Shown here: in pieces, positions 17,597 through 27,628 of the stretch
Numbering within the stretch: the first letter of the stretch is position 1
Layout: each line of letters begins with the position of its first letter
Source: Schaalia hyovaginalis
GTDB taxonomy: Bacteria; Actinomycetota; Actinomycetes; Actinomycetales; Actinomycetaceae
Assembly: GCF_014208035.1 (NCBI RefSeq)
Contig: NZ_JACHMK010000001.1
Coordinates: 2,542,001-2,606,000, forward strand
Direction of reading: 5' to 3'
DNA length: 64,000 nucleotides
Program-made: the position numbers and the translations under genes
Notes under the pieces: model-generated
Database searches by the model: none
Told to the model about the DNA's origin: nothing
Seen by the model: the letters and a program-made list of their open reading frames with translations, nothing else

Positions 17597-18916
17597 ATGA
17601 CACTCAACGACGAACTCTTCGCCCGCGCCGCCCGGATCATCCCCGGAGGCGTCGACTCGCCAGTCCGCGCCTACGGATCGGTGGGAGGCGCGCCCCGCTT
17701 CATCGCATCGGCGGCGGGGGCCCGCTTCACCGACGCGACCGGACGCGAGTACGTCGACCTCGTGTGCTCCTGGGGACCGGCCCTCCTCGGGCACTCCCAT
17801 CCCGAGGTCGTCGCCGCCGTCCAAGACGCCGCCGGACGCGGACTCTCCTTCGGGGCGCCGACCGAGACCGAGACCCTCCTCGCCGAAGAAGTCCGCCGTC
17901 GAGTGCCCGCCGCCGAGAAGGTCCGCTTCGTCTCGACGGGCACCGAGGCGACGATGACCGCGATCCGCCTCGCACGAGGCGCGACCGGCCGCGAGCTCGT
18001 CGTGAAGTTCGCGGGGTGCTACCACGGGCACTCCGACGGGCTCCTGGCCGCCGCGGGCTCCGGGGTCGCGACCGGCGGCCTGCCGGGGTCCGCGGGAGTT
18101 CCCGCCCCGATCGCGGGCTGCACCCTCGTCCTGCCCTACGGGGACGAGGCCGCCCTCGAGGAGTGCTTCGCCTCGCGCGGAGACGAAATCGCGGCCGTCA
18201 TCTGCGAAGCGGCGCCCGCGAACATGGGCGTCGTCGACCCGGGACCCTTCAACGCCGCCATCCGCCGCCTGACCGGCTCGCACGGGGCGCTCATGATCCT
18301 CGACGAGGTCCTCACGGGCTTCCGCGTCGGCCCCGGCGGCTGGTGGGGCCTGCGCTCGCCCGGCGAAGGCGCGTGGACCCCGGATCTCTTCACCTTCGGC
18401 AAGGTCGTCGGCGGAGGGATGCCCCTCGCCGCGATCGGCGGACGGACGCAGATCATGGACCTCCTCGCCCCGCTGGGGCCCGTCTACCAGGCGGGCACGC
18501 TCTCCGGGAACCCCTTGGCGACTGCGGCGGGCCTGGCGACTTTGCGCCTCGCGGACGAGGGCGTGTACGCGCGCGTCGATTCAGCGGCGGGAACGGTCGC
18601 CGGAATCGTCCACTCGGCCCTCGAGGCCGAGGGCGTCCCCCACTCGATCCAGCGCGCGGGGAGCCTCTTCTCCGTCGCATTCGGGCCCGCCGCGACCACT
18701 GCCCCGCTGCGCAACTACGAGGAGATGCAGGCGCAGGAGACCTGGCGTCACGCCCCCTTCTTCCACGCCTTCCTCGATGCGGGCGTCGCGCTGCCCCCCT
18801 CCCTGTTCGAGGCGTGGTTCGTCTCCGCAGCCCATGGGGAGAAGGAGTTCGAGGCCATCGCAGCGGCGGCCCCCGCGGCGGCGAGGGCGGCGGCGAGGGC
18901 GGTGCCCTCGGTTTGA
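17597..18916 (+). CDS. hemL: Glutamate-1-semialdehyde 2,1-aminomutase
   Basis: A 439-residue PLP enzyme converting glutamate-1-semialdehyde to 5-aminolevulinate. Key blocks are [13 protein letters not shown] at the start, GCYHGHSDG, the PLP-Asp strand [12 protein letters not shown] and the PLP-Lys motif [13 protein letters not shown]. The ATG at 17597 has GGAG 6 nt upstream. A 152-bp gap with repeats separates it from hemB, so it may have its own promoter. The last codons (Ala/Arg-rich tail ending AVPSV) are also the first bases of the duplicated intergenic element, so the C-terminus may have been re-shaped by that element. Confidence 0.94.
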   Translation: MTLNDELFARAARIIPGGVDSPVRAYGSVGGAPRFIASAAGARFTDATGREYVDLVCSWGPALLGHSHPEVVAAVQDAAGRGLSFGAPTETETLLAEEVRRRVPAAEKVRFVSTGTEATMTAIRLARGATGRELVVKFAGCYHGHSDGLLAAAGSGVATGGLPGSAGVPAPIAGCTLVLPYGDEAALEECFASRGDEIAAVICEAAPANMGVVDPGPFNAAIRRLTGSHGALMILDEVLTGFRVGPGGWWGLRSPGEGAWTPDLFTFGKVVGGGMPLAAIGGRTQIMDLLAPLGPVYQAGTLSGNPLATAAGLATLRLADEGVYARVDSAAGTVAGIVHSALEAEGVPHSIQRAGSLFSVAFGPAATTAPLRNYEEMQAQETWRHAPFFHAFLDAGVALPPSLFEAWFVSAAHGEKEFEAIAAAAPAAARAAARAVPSV

Positions 18917-19130
18917 TGGGAGTGTGCGGGCGGTGTCCGCGGTCTGCGTGAAGGCGCGGTGCCCTGGCTTCGGGAATTCGAAGGGGCCGACGCGCTGACG
19001 GGCGCGGGCCCGGGCCCGCGCGCAAGGGGAACGATCACCTGAGACATCACCGGAACGATCACCCGGGACATCAACACCCCGAACATGAAAGAAGTCCCAG
19101 GACATTGCCGGAACAATGTCCTGGGACATC
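18889..19130 (+). repeat. Duplicated intergenic element, copy A (intact)
   Basis: About 240 bp running from the last codons of hemL to 4 bp before tRNA-Ser. It matches, in inverted orientation, the sequence between the BASS gene and tRNA-Pro (53760-53823 plus 55328-55484). It contains degenerate GGTGYCC blocks, two copies of a 24-bp unit starting GGAACGATCACC (19028 and 19052), and a terminator-like hairpin. Confidence 0.85.
19094..19127 (-). terminator. Terminator hairpin of tRNA-Ser(GCU)
   Basis: A perfect 14-bp stem (arm GTCCCAGGACATTG) with a 6-nt loop, downstream of the tRNA 3' end on the - strand. The same hairpin follows tRNA-Pro at 53763-53796. Confidence 0.8.
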
Positions 19131-19133
19131 CCA

Positions 19134-19226
19134 TGGCGGAGACGGCGGGATTTGAACCCGCGAGGGGCTATGCACCCCTACCTCCTTAGCAGGGAGGCGC
19201 ACTCGACCGGACTATGCGACGTCTCC
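19134..19226 (-). tRNA. tRNA-Ser (anticodon GCU)
   Basis: The - strand begins GGAGACGTCGC and ends with the pairing CGTCTCC, discriminator G and an encoded CCA. The anticodon loop CTGCTAA gives GCU, reading AGC/AGU. A long variable arm (GGTAGGGGTGCATAGCCCC region) is typical of serine tRNAs. The T-loop GGTTCAAATCC is intact. Confidence 0.96.
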
Positions 19227-19294
19227 AGTGGGGCCAACTCTACGGCACGAGCGGCGCTCGTCCAAAGACGACACCGCCCGCACCGCGAGATGAC

Positions 19295-19384
19295 TGGCGG
19301 AGGGCGAGGGATTCGAACCCCCGGTGCCATTGCTGACACAGCGGTTTTCAAGACCGCCACCTTCGGCCGCTCGGTCAGCCCTCC
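19295..19384 (-). tRNA. tRNA-Ser (anticodon UGA)
   Basis: The - strand begins GGAGGGCTGACCGAGC and ends GCCCTCC-G-CCA. The anticodon loop CTTGAAA gives UGA, reading UCA-type codons, and the long variable arm is class II. It lies 68 bp upstream of the other tRNA-Ser on the same strand, so both may share a transcript. Confidence 0.96.
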
Positions 19385-19441
19385 GGACCCGACGATCCTA
19401 CCCGACGATCCGCCAGAACGGCGAAGCGGCGGAGGACCCGA

Positions 19442-20779
19442 TCACCGCCTCGAGAAGAAGTTCCAGGACTTCTTGTCCGAGGGCGCCTCCTCCGGCTTGT
19501 CGAGCAGGCCCCGGGACAGGGCCGCCGCGTACGGCGGCCACAGCGGCACCCGGACCGCGAGCATCGCCTGAACCGCGTGGTAGACGTCCCAGCGAGACGA
19601 CTTGGAGGCGACGACCTGCTCATTGCGCGGGCCGAGACGGCGGATCCACCGGCCCGGCTGGGTGATGAGGTAGTCGTTCACGTAGTCGAGGAAGGAGCGG
19701 TAGCAGTGCTCGAAGTGCTCGACCTCCCCCGGCTGCGCGCCGTCATCCAGGTGAGCCCGCCGCAGGGCGACCGTGGCGCTGATGCCCTCGCAGACGACCC
19801 ACTGCTGATGCTCGTCCTCTCCGACCACCGGATTGCCCGAAGCGTCAATGACCGTCGCGAAACCGGGCTCGCCCTCGTAGCGCCGCCACCCGTCGACTCG
19901 GCTCCGCTCGAAGAGCTCGAGGGCGAGCTCGTCGAGGAACTCGGGCTGCGGACGCCCCAGGGAGCGCAGGCCGGCCCGGATCTGCAGGGCGATGCGCGTC
20001 CATTGAAGGGCATGGCCGGTCACGAAGCCGTGGTACACGCGGCGGCCGTCCAACAGCCCCTCGGGTTCGCCGTTCAAGGGGGCCCACGCGCCGTCGTAGT
20101 ACTCGGGGAGGCGCCAGTCGTGCTGCGAGGCCGTCGCATGGGCGAAACGCGCCATCACTTCGGCCCGCTCGATCCACACGGGGTCGGTCGTCGCCTCCGC
20201 CGCCGCGAGATAGGCCTCCGCCGTGTGGAGGAGCGTCCCGTTCGTCCGGACGGGCACGACGTTCTCGAAGGCCTCGTCGTACTGGTCGCGGACCAGTCCG
20301 TTGTCTTCGATCCAATGGCGCTCCTGGTCGTGAAGGACCTCGTTGAGCAGCTCGTGGGCGCCGGAACGGTTCGCGACGGTCGCCGCCGACAGGCCGAGGA
20401 TCACGTAGGCCATGTGGTACTGCGACTTCACACGGCCCTCCTCGTCCCAGGGGACGCCGCGCCCCTCCTCATCCGGTTCGGGCTTGATCGACACCCACAT
20501 GCCGCCGTTCACCGGATCCCGGAAGTAGCGGCTCATCGAGTTGAGCGCATGATCGGCGTAGCGGCGGGTCCCGGGCAGTCCCATGAGGACGCCGAGGGAG
20601 AAGATGTAGAGCATGCGCGCAGTCACGGCGAGGTCGATGGAGCGCGTCGGGTCGGGCTCGCCCTCGTTCGTGAGATGGGCGAAGCCCGTGGGCACGATCG
20701 CCCCCTCGGCTTCTGTGATGAGCGCCTGCATCTGCGTCGACAGCCACCTGTTGTGCTCGACGGAGTCAAACCAGCCCAC
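19442..20779 (-). CDS. AGE-family epimerase/isomerase
   Basis: An (alpha/alpha)6-barrel sugar isomerase of the N-acylglucosamine 2-epimerase / YihS-like group. The start V/MGWFDSVEHNRWL is typical of the family; TARMLYIFSLG, HMAYVILGLS and FVTGHALQWTRIAL carry the barrel helices with catalytic His residues. These enzymes interconvert mannose/fructose-type sugars or sulfoquinovose; the substrate cannot be read here. The GTG at 20779 is favoured by AGGAGG 5 nt upstream; an upstream GTG at 20833 is also in frame. It is divergent from pgm, a sugar-phosphate enzyme, which fits hexose metabolism. Confidence 0.85.
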   Translation of the reverse strand: MGWFDSVEHNRWLSTQMQALITEAEGAIVPTGFAHLTNEGEPDPTRSIDLAVTARMLYIFSLGVLMGLPGTRRYADHALNSMSRYFRDPVNGGMWVSIKPEPDEEGRGVPWDEEGRVKSQYHMAYVILGLSAATVANRSGAHELLNEVLHDQERHWIEDNGLVRDQYDEAFENVVPVRTNGTLLHTAEAYLAAAEATTDPVWIERAEVMARFAHATASQHDWRLPEYYDGAWAPLNGEPEGLLDGRRVYHGFVTGHALQWTRIALQIRAGLRSLGRPQPEFLDELALELFERSRVDGWRRYEGEPGFATVIDASGNPVVGEDEHQQWVVCEGISATVALRRAHLDDGAQPGEVEHFEHCYRSFLDYVNDYLITQPGRWIRRLGPRNEQVVASKSSRWDVYHAVQAMLAVRVPLWPPYAAALSRGLLDKPEEAPSDKKSWNFFSRR

Positions 20780-20970
20780 GAAGGCCTCCTGGAGTTGCGT
20801 CAAGGGATCGCGACGGTGCGACCCGGCAGACACAAGCCTAACGGGTGAGACGGACCACTCGCGTCGCCTTCGGAGGATTCACGCAGGTCCGAGGGCGCAG
20901 CAGCGCCCTCGTCATCCGCCTGTCGGGAAGGGCTCCCCAGAATCGGCCCCTCGATGCCACACTTGTCACC

Positions 20971-22641
20971 ATGCATGAACGAGCCGGCACCGTCGCCCTG
21001 ACCGAAGACCTCATCGACGTCGACGAGGTCGTATCCGCCTATTACGACATCGAACCCGACCCCACCGTCATCGACCAGCGGGTCGCCTTCGGAACCTCGG
21101 GCCACCGCGGCTCCTCATTGGACGCGAAGTTCAACGAGGGCCACATCGTCGCCATCACGAAGGCCATCGTCGAGTACCGCGCCGAGCAGGGCTACGACGG
21201 CCCGCTCTACATCGGCCGGGATACCCACGCCCTGTCCGAACCGGCGTGGCGCACGGCCCTCGAGGTCCTCGCCGCCGCCGGCGTCACCGTGAAGATCGAC
21301 TCGCGCAACTCCTACACGCCGACTCCGGCCGTATCGGTGGCGATCCTCGGGGCGAACGGCGCCCCCGGGGCCCTGCGCACCGACGGCCCCGGCCTCGCCG
21401 ACGGCATCGTCGTCACGCCCTCGCACAACCCGCCTCGCGACGGCGGCTTCAAGTACAACCCGCCTCACGGCGGACCGGCCGACACGGATGCGACCGGTTG
21501 GATCGCCGCCCGCGCGAACGAGATCCTCGAAGAGGGCTGGCGCAAGGTCCCACGCATCATCGGCCCCTCACTCTTCGACGACCCGCACCTGGAGAAGTTC
21601 GACTATCTGCGCTTCTACGTCGACCAGCTCGACCAGGTGATCGACATCGACGCGATCCGCGAGGCGGGGGTGCGCATCGGCGCCGATCCGCTCGGCGGCG
21701 CCTCCGTCGACTACTGGGCGGCGATCGCCGAGCGTTACGGCCTCGACCTCACGGTCGTCAACCCGAATGTCGACCCGGCCTGGGCCTTCATGACCCTGGA
21801 CTGGGACGGCAAGATTCGCATGGACTGCTCCTCGCCCTACGCGATGGCGTCCCTGCGCGAGGTGATGACCCCGAACGGGGCCGGTGAGACCCCCTACGAC
21901 ATCGCCACCGGCAATGACGCGGATTCGGACCGCCACGGGATCGTCACGCCCGACGGCCTCATGAACCCGAACCACTACCTCGCCGTCGCGATCGACTACC
22001 TCTTCCAGCACCGCCCGGGCTGGAAGTCGGACGCGGCCGTCGGCAAGACCCTCGTGTCCTCGGCGCTCATCGACCGTGTCGTCGCCGCGATGGGCCGCAG
22101 GCTCATCGAGGTGCCGGTCGGCTTCAAGTACTTCGTGCCCGGCCTGCTCGACGGCTCGCTCGGCTTCGGCGGCGAGGAGTCCGCAGGAGCCTCCTTCCTC
22201 CGCAAGGACGGGACCGTGTGGTCGACCGACAAGGACGGCATCATCCTCGCCCTCCTCGCCTCCGAGATCCTGGCCGTGACGGGCAAGACGCCCTCGCAGC
22301 TCCACGCCGAGCTCGTCGAGCGCCACGGCGCCTCCGCCTATGCGCGCATCGACGCGGCGGCGAACCGCGAGGAGAAGGCGAAGCTCGCGGCCCTGGCGCC
22401 CGAGGACGTGGCCGCGACCGAGCTCGCCGGTGATGCGATCACGGCGAAGCTCGTGGCCGCCCCCGGCAACGGCGCCCCGATCGGCGGACTCAAGGTGACG
22501 ACCGAATCGGCCTGGTTCGCGGCCCGCCCCTCGGGCACCGAGGACGTGTACAAGATCTACGCGGAGTCCTTCAAGGGCGCCGAGCACCTCGCCGAGGTTC
22601 AGGAGGCCGCGAAGGCCCTCGTCTCCGACGCGCTCGGCTGA
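20971..22641 (+). CDS. pgm: Phosphoglucomutase (alpha-D-glucose-specific)
   Basis: A 556-residue enzyme interconverting glucose-1- and glucose-6-phosphate. The phosphoserine loop [13 protein letters not shown], the Mg-binding loop [13 protein letters not shown], the sugar-binding [14 protein letters not shown] and the phosphate-binding [10 protein letters not shown] are all in place. The length fits the long PgmA family. The ATG at 20971 (MHERAGTV) follows CACACT by 7 nt, suggesting a leaderless mRNA. A 17-bp hairpin follows downstream. Confidence 0.95.
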   Translation: MHERAGTVALTEDLIDVDEVVSAYYDIEPDPTVIDQRVAFGTSGHRGSSLDAKFNEGHIVAITKAIVEYRAEQGYDGPLYIGRDTHALSEPAWRTALEVLAAAGVTVKIDSRNSYTPTPAVSVAILGANGAPGALRTDGPGLADGIVVTPSHNPPRDGGFKYNPPHGGPADTDATGWIAARANEILEEGWRKVPRIIGPSLFDDPHLEKFDYLRFYVDQLDQVIDIDAIREAGVRIGADPLGGASVDYWAAIAERYGLDLTVVNPNVDPAWAFMTLDWDGKIRMDCSSPYAMASLREVMTPNGAGETPYDIATGNDADSDRHGIVTPDGLMNPNHYLAVAIDYLFQHRPGWKSDAAVGKTLVSSALIDRVVAAMGRRLIEVPVGFKYFVPGLLDGSLGFGGEESAGASFLRKDGTVWSTDKDGIILALLASEILAVTGKTPSQLHAELVERHGASAYARIDAAANREEKAKLAALAPEDVAATELAGDAITAKLVAAPGNGAPIGGLKVTTESAWFAARPSGTEDVYKIYAESFKGAEHLAEVQEAAKALVSDALG

Positions 22642-22764
22642 TCCGCTCATCGAGTTCGTCCCCGCTTCTCGGACCGGATGGCCCGGGAGGCGGGGACGTC
22701 TTCGCCTGGTCGCCGACGTCACAATCCGGGGACGCGCCGGTGACGATCCGCCTCCCCGGCACCG

Positions 22765-22804
22765 CGGTGGGGCGGGGGATCGACATTGATCCCCCGCCCC
22801 ACCG
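22765..22804. terminator. Bidirectional terminator hairpin
   Basis: A perfect 17-bp stem (arm CGGTGGGGCGGGGGATC) with a 6-nt loop between the convergent pgm and small membrane protein genes. Confidence 0.85.
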
Positions 22805-22819
22805 TCCGTCATAGGACGC

Positions 22820-23053
22820 TCAGCGCTCCTTCGGGTCCGCCGATCCGTCCTCCCGCCCCCTCGAAGCGCGGAGGGCGACCGCGCGGAACATCAACAAGGC
22901 GCAGCCGAGCAGACCGGCGCTTCCGACCGCGTTGAACACCGGGAGCCAGTCGCTGCCCTGATAGGACAGGTAGACGGCGATGAAGTTCGCAATGACGCCG
23001 ACGACCGCGACGGCGATCAGCATCCAATCCAGGGGGCGCAGAACAGTTCTCAT
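22820..23053 (-). CDS. Small two-helix membrane protein beside a broken secreted-protein gene
   Basis: A 77-residue protein with hydrophobic segments at about 12-30 and 40-60 and a charged C-terminal tail (RASRGREDGSADPKER). The ATG at 23053 has a very good site AGGAGGGG just upstream; a longer frame upstream lacks one. It starts 8 nt after the stop of the broken secreted-protein gene, so the two form a bicistron. Its size, topology and position fit an immunity or partner protein of a secreted peptide, which is inference only. No family recognised. Confidence 0.65.
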   Translation of the reverse strand: MRTVLRPLDWMLIAVAVVGVIANFIAVYLSYQGSDWLPVFNAVGSAGLLGCALLMFRAVALRASRGREDGSADPKER

Positions 23054-23061
23054 ATCCCCTC

Positions 23062-23696
23062 CTATTGAGCCCAGCAAATCGGTATCCCCGTCGGATTGAC
23101 GAAGATTTGAATCCCCGTTCCCCACGAGTTGCACAAAGCGTAAAGCGAGCTATGCACCACGAGGGCTCCAGCTATCACGCCCGAAACAACCGGTCCAGCT
23201 CCGGTCCACGAAGCGATCATTCCCGCGACTCCCGCGACTCCCGCACCCAGCGCCAAGGCATTACTCAACGCAGAGGCTTGACAACTATTGAGAAACACCG
23301 TCGGCCAGAATGTACGCCAGCCGGTACGTCCCACACATGCAGCAGTAGCAGAAACGGTCAACAGGTCACGTGGTCAGGGGTCAGATTCCGCATTGCATCT
23401 CTTTGCGCCAGTAACGCTTGTGAGCCATGTTCCCCAAGCCCAGCGTAATATGCGACCGCGAACTCTGAAAGGAATGCTTGATTTAAAACAGGATCTTCGC
23501 GAGCCGCAAGATAGTCAAATTTAACACCATCGAAATACAATTTCAGTTCAGCAAACTGCCTTTCTTCCCATTCACTTAACTGCGAAATTCTGTCGGGAGG
23601 TCAAATCTCTTGCGCCACCGCAGCACTCGTCCCCACACACACCAAGAAGAAAGCTAGGAAAGATGTCAAAATGCGACGCACTAAGACACGATACAA
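23062..23696 (-). pseudogene. Broken gene for a secreted protein with a hydrophobic Gly/Ala-rich C-terminal domain
   Basis: A TTG start at 23696, with AAAGGGG upstream, opens a signal peptide (SFLAFFLVCVGTSAAVAQ). Six bases later an in-frame TGA interrupts the reading; the same frame then continues for about 75 residues (ISQLSEWEERQF ... RDAMRNLTPDHVT). A frameshift near 23360 leads to the last ~100 residues, which hold a Gly/Ala/Val-rich hydrophobic domain (ALGAGVAGVAGM) and Cys at several positions, ending ICWAQ. Restored, it would be about 210 residues. The layout resembles bacteriocin precursors with a membrane partner, but I cannot name a family. Sequencing error could also explain either lesion. 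Confidence 0.6.
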
Positions 23697-23885
23697 CGCA
23701 CACCCCTTTCACCCTGCGCTATGCACCACAAACAGCGACTGAGGCTAACCTAACAAGCCGAATAGACGATTTCAATAGCCACTTTATGACAAGTTGTCAA
23801 ATATTCCGCCCCTTCAGAAGGAGCCCTGCGTAGATCACGAAATTCTGTCGATTCCGATTCGATGATTCATGCTGTTCACAAATGA

Positions 23886-24163
23886 GGGTGTAGCGACTGG
23901 TTGAGCTGGGTAGCGCAGGGAACGGCGGTACGCCGGTTGGTACATGAGGCGTTCGGATGTCGCCCCACTATCTTGCCGGTCACTGTGCGCCGCTACCGAG
24001 GTGGCAAATGTAGGCACATGTCGTACCAGGACACTACCCGAACGACCGAGCCGTCCTCGAAGCTGACCCGGGACGCGTTGCGGTGGCTCCTTACCGCGAT
24101 CGTGGTTCAACACCTCACGGTGGCTCGGGTCGCCGAAGGCCTCCTCGTGAACGGTGCCGCTTG
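23886..24163 (+). pseudogene. ISL3-family transposase remnant
   Basis: A fragment of about 90 residues matching the N-terminal zinc-binding and helix-turn-helix part of ISL3 transposases: VRRLVHEAFGCRPTILPVTV, then RRYRGGKCRHM, then ALRWLLTAIVVQHLTVARVAEGL. The frame ends just where the family continues with WNTANDAV. The first part and the whole catalytic DDE domain are missing. No terminal repeats were found. It marks past mobile-element activity in this lower-GC patch. Confidence 0.7.
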
Positions 24164-24322
24164 ATCGAGCGGGGCAGGTGAGCAGCTGCACCCGGCGAGG
24201 GCGAGCTCGGTTCGAAGCCCACCCGCAGGCTAGCCCGCTTCGCGAGAGCGGATCAATGCATTCGCGCACGATCGGCCCCCTACCCGCTAACCGCCACCAG
24301 AGGCCGCCGGTAGGATCGACTG

Positions 24323-25609
24323 GTGCTCTCCCCCTACCTCGACGTCCTTCGGATCAACGGCTCTTGGCGCTTCTCCCTCGCCGGATTGATCCTGCGCCTG
24401 CCGATGTCGATGATCGGGATCTCGATCATCCTCCTCATCAAGGCGACCTACGGGAACTACTCGCTCGCGGGCCTCGTGTCGGCGCTGAACATCATCGCGA
24501 CCGCCCTGTGCGCCCCGACGATCGCCCGATACGTTGATCGCCTGGGGCAGCGCAGGGTCATGCTCCCCCTCCTCATGATCGGGATCGGGGCGAACGCCGC
24601 CTTCCTCCTCAGCGCCATCGCGCACGCCTCCCCCGTCCTCGTGGCGATCTTCTCCATCGTCGCGGGCGCCGCGTGGGGCGCCCCCGGCGCCTTCGTGCGC
24701 GCGCGTTGGGCGAACGCCTTGAAGGAGCGTCCGAAGGACCTGACGACCGCCTACGCCTTCGAGTCCGCGATCGATGAGCTCGTCTACATCGTCGGCCCCG
24801 TCCTGTCGACGGTGCTCGGCACGGCCTTCCACCCGGGCGTCGGCTTCGTCCTCATCTGCCTGTTCCTCACCGTCGGCGGCCTCTGGTTCTTCTCCCAGCG
24901 CTCCTCCGAACCCGCGCCGAGGCCGAGGTCCGAGGACGTGAGTCACCGCTCGGTCCTGCGCAATCCCGCCGTGATCGTCATGGTCCTGACCTATATCGCG
25001 ATGGGCTCCATGTTCGGGGCGAACGACGTGGCGGTCGTCGAGTTCGCGGCCGCCCTCGGCGCCTCGTCCATGTCGGGGGTGCTCCTCGCCTTCTTCTCGG
25101 TCGGTTCCCTGGTCGCGGGACTGTGGTACGGCTCTCGCATGTGGACGCAGCCCCTGTGGAGGCTCTTCGCCTACGGGGTCATCCTCCTGGCCATCGGCAC
25201 TTCGACCTACCTCCTGGCCCATTCGCTCCTCGTCATGGCGATCGTCATGACGCTGACGGGGATCGCGTGCGCGCCGACGATGACGAACGTCAATACGATC
25301 ATCGCGAGGGTCGTCGACGCCGATCGTCTCACCGAGGGCCTCACCTGGGTCGGCACCTCCCTCAACATCGGCCTGTCCCTCGGTTCGGCGGCGGCGGGCC
25401 CGGCGATCGACGCGGGCGGCGCCCACGGCGGCTACCTCGTCATGGTGGGGGCGGCCTGGACGATGGTGGTGATCATGATCCTCGGCCTGGTCCCCCTGCG
25501 CCGCGCCGTATCGCTCCTGCACCCCCGGGACGGCGAGCAGACGCGCGACGAGGGGCGATCCTCGTCGAAGTCCCCCTCCGCGGGCCCCGTCGGAGACGAT
25601 CACCGCTGA
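24323..25609 (+). CDS. MFS transporter
   Basis: A 428-residue membrane protein with about twelve hydrophobic segments in two halves, separated by a charged loop near residue 195 (RSSEPAPRPRSEDVSHR). The loop-2/3 motif reads ARYVDRLGQRRVM, close to the MFS consensus GxxxDRxGRR. The drug or substrate cannot be told. The GTG start is 6 nt after TAGGAT (24311-24316), so translation is probably leaderless. The C-terminal tail of about 35 residues is polar. It stands alone after the ISL3 remnant. Confidence 0.85.
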   Translation: MLSPYLDVLRINGSWRFSLAGLILRLPMSMIGISIILLIKATYGNYSLAGLVSALNIIATALCAPTIARYVDRLGQRRVMLPLLMIGIGANAAFLLSAIAHASPVLVAIFSIVAGAAWGAPGAFVRARWANALKERPKDLTTAYAFESAIDELVYIVGPVLSTVLGTAFHPGVGFVLICLFLTVGGLWFFSQRSSEPAPRPRSEDVSHRSVLRNPAVIVMVLTYIAMGSMFGANDVAVVEFAAALGASSMSGVLLAFFSVGSLVAGLWYGSRMWTQPLWRLFAYGVILLAIGTSTYLLAHSLLVMAIVMTLTGIACAPTMTNVNTIIARVVDADRLTEGLTWVGTSLNIGLSLGSAAAGPAIDAGGAHGGYLVMVGAAWTMVVIMILGLVPLRRAVSLLHPRDGEQTRDEGRSSSKSPSAGPVGDDHR

Positions 25610-25672
25610 GCCCCGGCCCCGCCTCGGTCAAGAATCGGGCACAATGTGCATGTCCCCGCACAGGAGAGGCCG

Positions 25673-26884
25673 ATGTTCGCCGAACCCCTCATCGACGACG
25701 AATCCTCGTCGTTGCTCCTCACCCTCACTTCATCATTCGGTGAGGCGGGCTCGCGCGCACTCGCGCGCGCACTCGGCGATTGGGGCTTCCATCCGGGCAT
25801 CGTCGGTTTCGGCGGTCACGGCTCGACCCGCCGGGCGCGGGTCCTGGGCCGCGTCATCATGGAGCGGAGTCAGGATCAGCGGTCGTGGCTGGCGCAGCGT
25901 CGCGGATGGCGCCAGTTCTTCGACGCGCAGGTCCCGCGCCAGCCGGTCCTCGTCACGGTCGGGCGGCAGAGGCGCATCGCTTTCGCCGATCGCGGCGGGT
26001 ACGTCGATCTGACTCTGTCCGATCACGGCCTCGGTGCCGGATGGCACAGCGCGTGGATGCAGGTCCTTCACGAATCGGACGTGCGCGCCCTCGGCCTGCA
26101 CGAGGGGGATTCCCTGTCGTCGACCGCTCCGGCGCTTCAGGGACGAGGGCGGGGCGGTTTCTCCCAGGGGAGGATCCGCGCGGGCCGGCCCGTCTCCGTG
26201 GCTCTTCGGATCATCGGCGAGGACGAGGCCTTCGGAGTGGTGTCGGATATCGACGACACGGTGATGGTGACGATGCTCCCCCGCCTCTTCGCGGCGGCCA
26301 AGCACTCCTTCGTCGACCGGGTCTCCTCGCGCGAAGCGGTGCCCGGGATGTCGGAGTTCCTCACCAGGGCAGCGGGTGTCAAGGGGGCCCTTCCGGGCCT
26401 CCATGCGCCCGTGATCTACCTGTCGACCGGCGCGTGGAACGTGGTCCCCGCCCTTCGGGACTTCCTCAACCGCCTGGGGTATCCCCTCGGCGGGTTCCTC
26501 ATGACGGATTTCGGGCCGTCGAACACGGGCTGGTTCCGTTCGGGCCCCGAGCACAAGCGCCGCGAGCTGCGTCGCCTCGCCCGCATGTTCCCCACGGTGA
26601 AGTGGCTCCTCGTCGGCGATGACGGGCAGCGCGACCCGGAGATCTACGCCGAGTTCGCTCGTTCCTTCCCCGCGAATGTCGCGGGCATCGCGATCCGCTC
26701 GCTGTCGGAGATCGAGCAGTTCATGTCGCACGGCACCTTCGAGGCGCTCGTGCCGGACGCCCTGTGGACGGTGCCGCAGTCGATCCCCGTGTGGTTCGGC
26801 TCCGACGGCGAGTCGCTCCTGCGCGGTTTCGACGAGGGCGGTATCCGCAGCGCTCGTCGGAGCCCATCGCGTTCGGAGCGGTGA
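25673..26884 (+). CDS. App1-like (DUF2183) phosphatase domain protein
   Basis: A 403-residue protein whose C-terminal two thirds match the phosphatidate phosphatase App1 catalytic domain. The HAD-type motif DIDDT (in [12 protein letters not shown]) carries the nucleophile Asp, STGAWNV is motif II, and [15 protein letters not shown] is the acidic motif. No signal peptide is seen, so it is likely cytoplasmic. The bacterial role is unclear; yeast App1 acts on phosphatidate. The ATG at 25673 has GGAGAGG upstream. Confidence 0.85.
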   Translation: MFAEPLIDDESSSLLLTLTSSFGEAGSRALARALGDWGFHPGIVGFGGHGSTRRARVLGRVIMERSQDQRSWLAQRRGWRQFFDAQVPRQPVLVTVGRQRRIAFADRGGYVDLTLSDHGLGAGWHSAWMQVLHESDVRALGLHEGDSLSSTAPALQGRGRGGFSQGRIRAGRPVSVALRIIGEDEAFGVVSDIDDTVMVTMLPRLFAAAKHSFVDRVSSREAVPGMSEFLTRAAGVKGALPGLHAPVIYLSTGAWNVVPALRDFLNRLGYPLGGFLMTDFGPSNTGWFRSGPEHKRRELRRLARMFPTVKWLLVGDDGQRDPEIYAEFARSFPANVAGIAIRSLSEIEQFMSHGTFEALVPDALWTVPQSIPVWFGSDGESLLRGFDEGGIRSARRSPSRSER

Positions 26885-26897
26885 AAGGGGCCCGGCC

Positions 26898-27584
26898 TCA
26901 CTCCTCCGACTGGGCCGCCGCTTCGCCCGACTGGGCGCCCGATTGCGCGCCCGACTGGGCCGACTGCGGGGCTTCGAGGGCGGCGAGGGCCTCGTTGGAG
27001 AGGGGAAGGCATCCGGCGGGGGCCTTGAAGGCGGCTTTCGACTCGGAGATCCTGTGAAGCTCATCGGGCGAGACTGCCGGGTCGTAGAAGGTCCCCAGGA
27101 GCACGGTCACGGTCCTGTCGGTGGATTCGGTGAGGACGACCTTCGACTTCGGGAAGAAGCGGGCCACCGTGTACGCGTCGACGACCGCCGCGGGTCCGGC
27201 GTTGATCTCCGCCGTCCCCGAATACTCCGGTGTCGCGTTCCCGGCTTCGAGCGGCGAGTATCCGATGTTGGTGAGCATCGTCGAGGCGGTCAATGCGAGG
27301 CCCTGCCGGCTCGCCGTGTTGAGGACCTGGACCTTGACGGACTCCGGGCTCACGGGAGTCGCCCCTTCGGGCGGGCAGGGGACCAACCCGGCGCTCGCGT
27401 ACTTGATCGGCTTGGAGAAGCCGTTGCCGAAGGGGACCGGCAGAAGGCCGGTGAGGACGAGTCCGCTCACGAGGGCGAGGGCCGCCATGATCGCGGTCGT
27501 GATCGCGAAGGTGAGCGTCTGCTTGCGTTGGCGCTCCTTGAGGAAGCGCTGTCGCGGGGTGAGAGCCGGCATCTGGGAGGTCAC
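26898..27584 (-). CDS. Membrane-anchored LytR C-terminal domain protein
   Basis: A 228-residue protein with a cytoplasmic basic start (RQRFLKERQRKQ), one membrane helix (residues ~25-47) and an extracytoplasmic LytR_C domain (VKVQVLNTASRQGLA ... VTVLLGTFYD). The tail repeats SAQSGAQSGAQSGE, an Ala/Gln/Ser low-complexity end. LytR_C domains occur in cell-wall attachment proteins, but there is no catalytic LCP domain here. The GTG at 27584 lies 7 nt after TACCTT; an ATG at 27572 is the alternative. It is convergent with the App1 gene. Confidence 0.82.
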   Translation of the reverse strand: MTSQMPALTPRQRFLKERQRKQTLTFAITTAIMAALALVSGLVLTGLLPVPFGNGFSKPIKYASAGLVPCPPEGATPVSPESVKVQVLNTASRQGLALTASTMLTNIGYSPLEAGNATPEYSGTAEINAGPAAVVDAYTVARFFPKSKVVLTESTDRTVTVLLGTFYDPAVSPDELHRISESKAAFKAPAGCLPLSNEALAALEAPQSAQSGAQSGAQSGEAAAQSEE

Positions 27585-27628
27585 CCCAACAAAGGTACTC
27601 GACGAACGGGGGCGGCGGGGTCGAACGC

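Noticed and set aside
24154..24537. Continuation of the ISL3 transposase after 24163
   Set aside because: The downstream frames show no ISL3 catalytic motif and run into the MFS gene.
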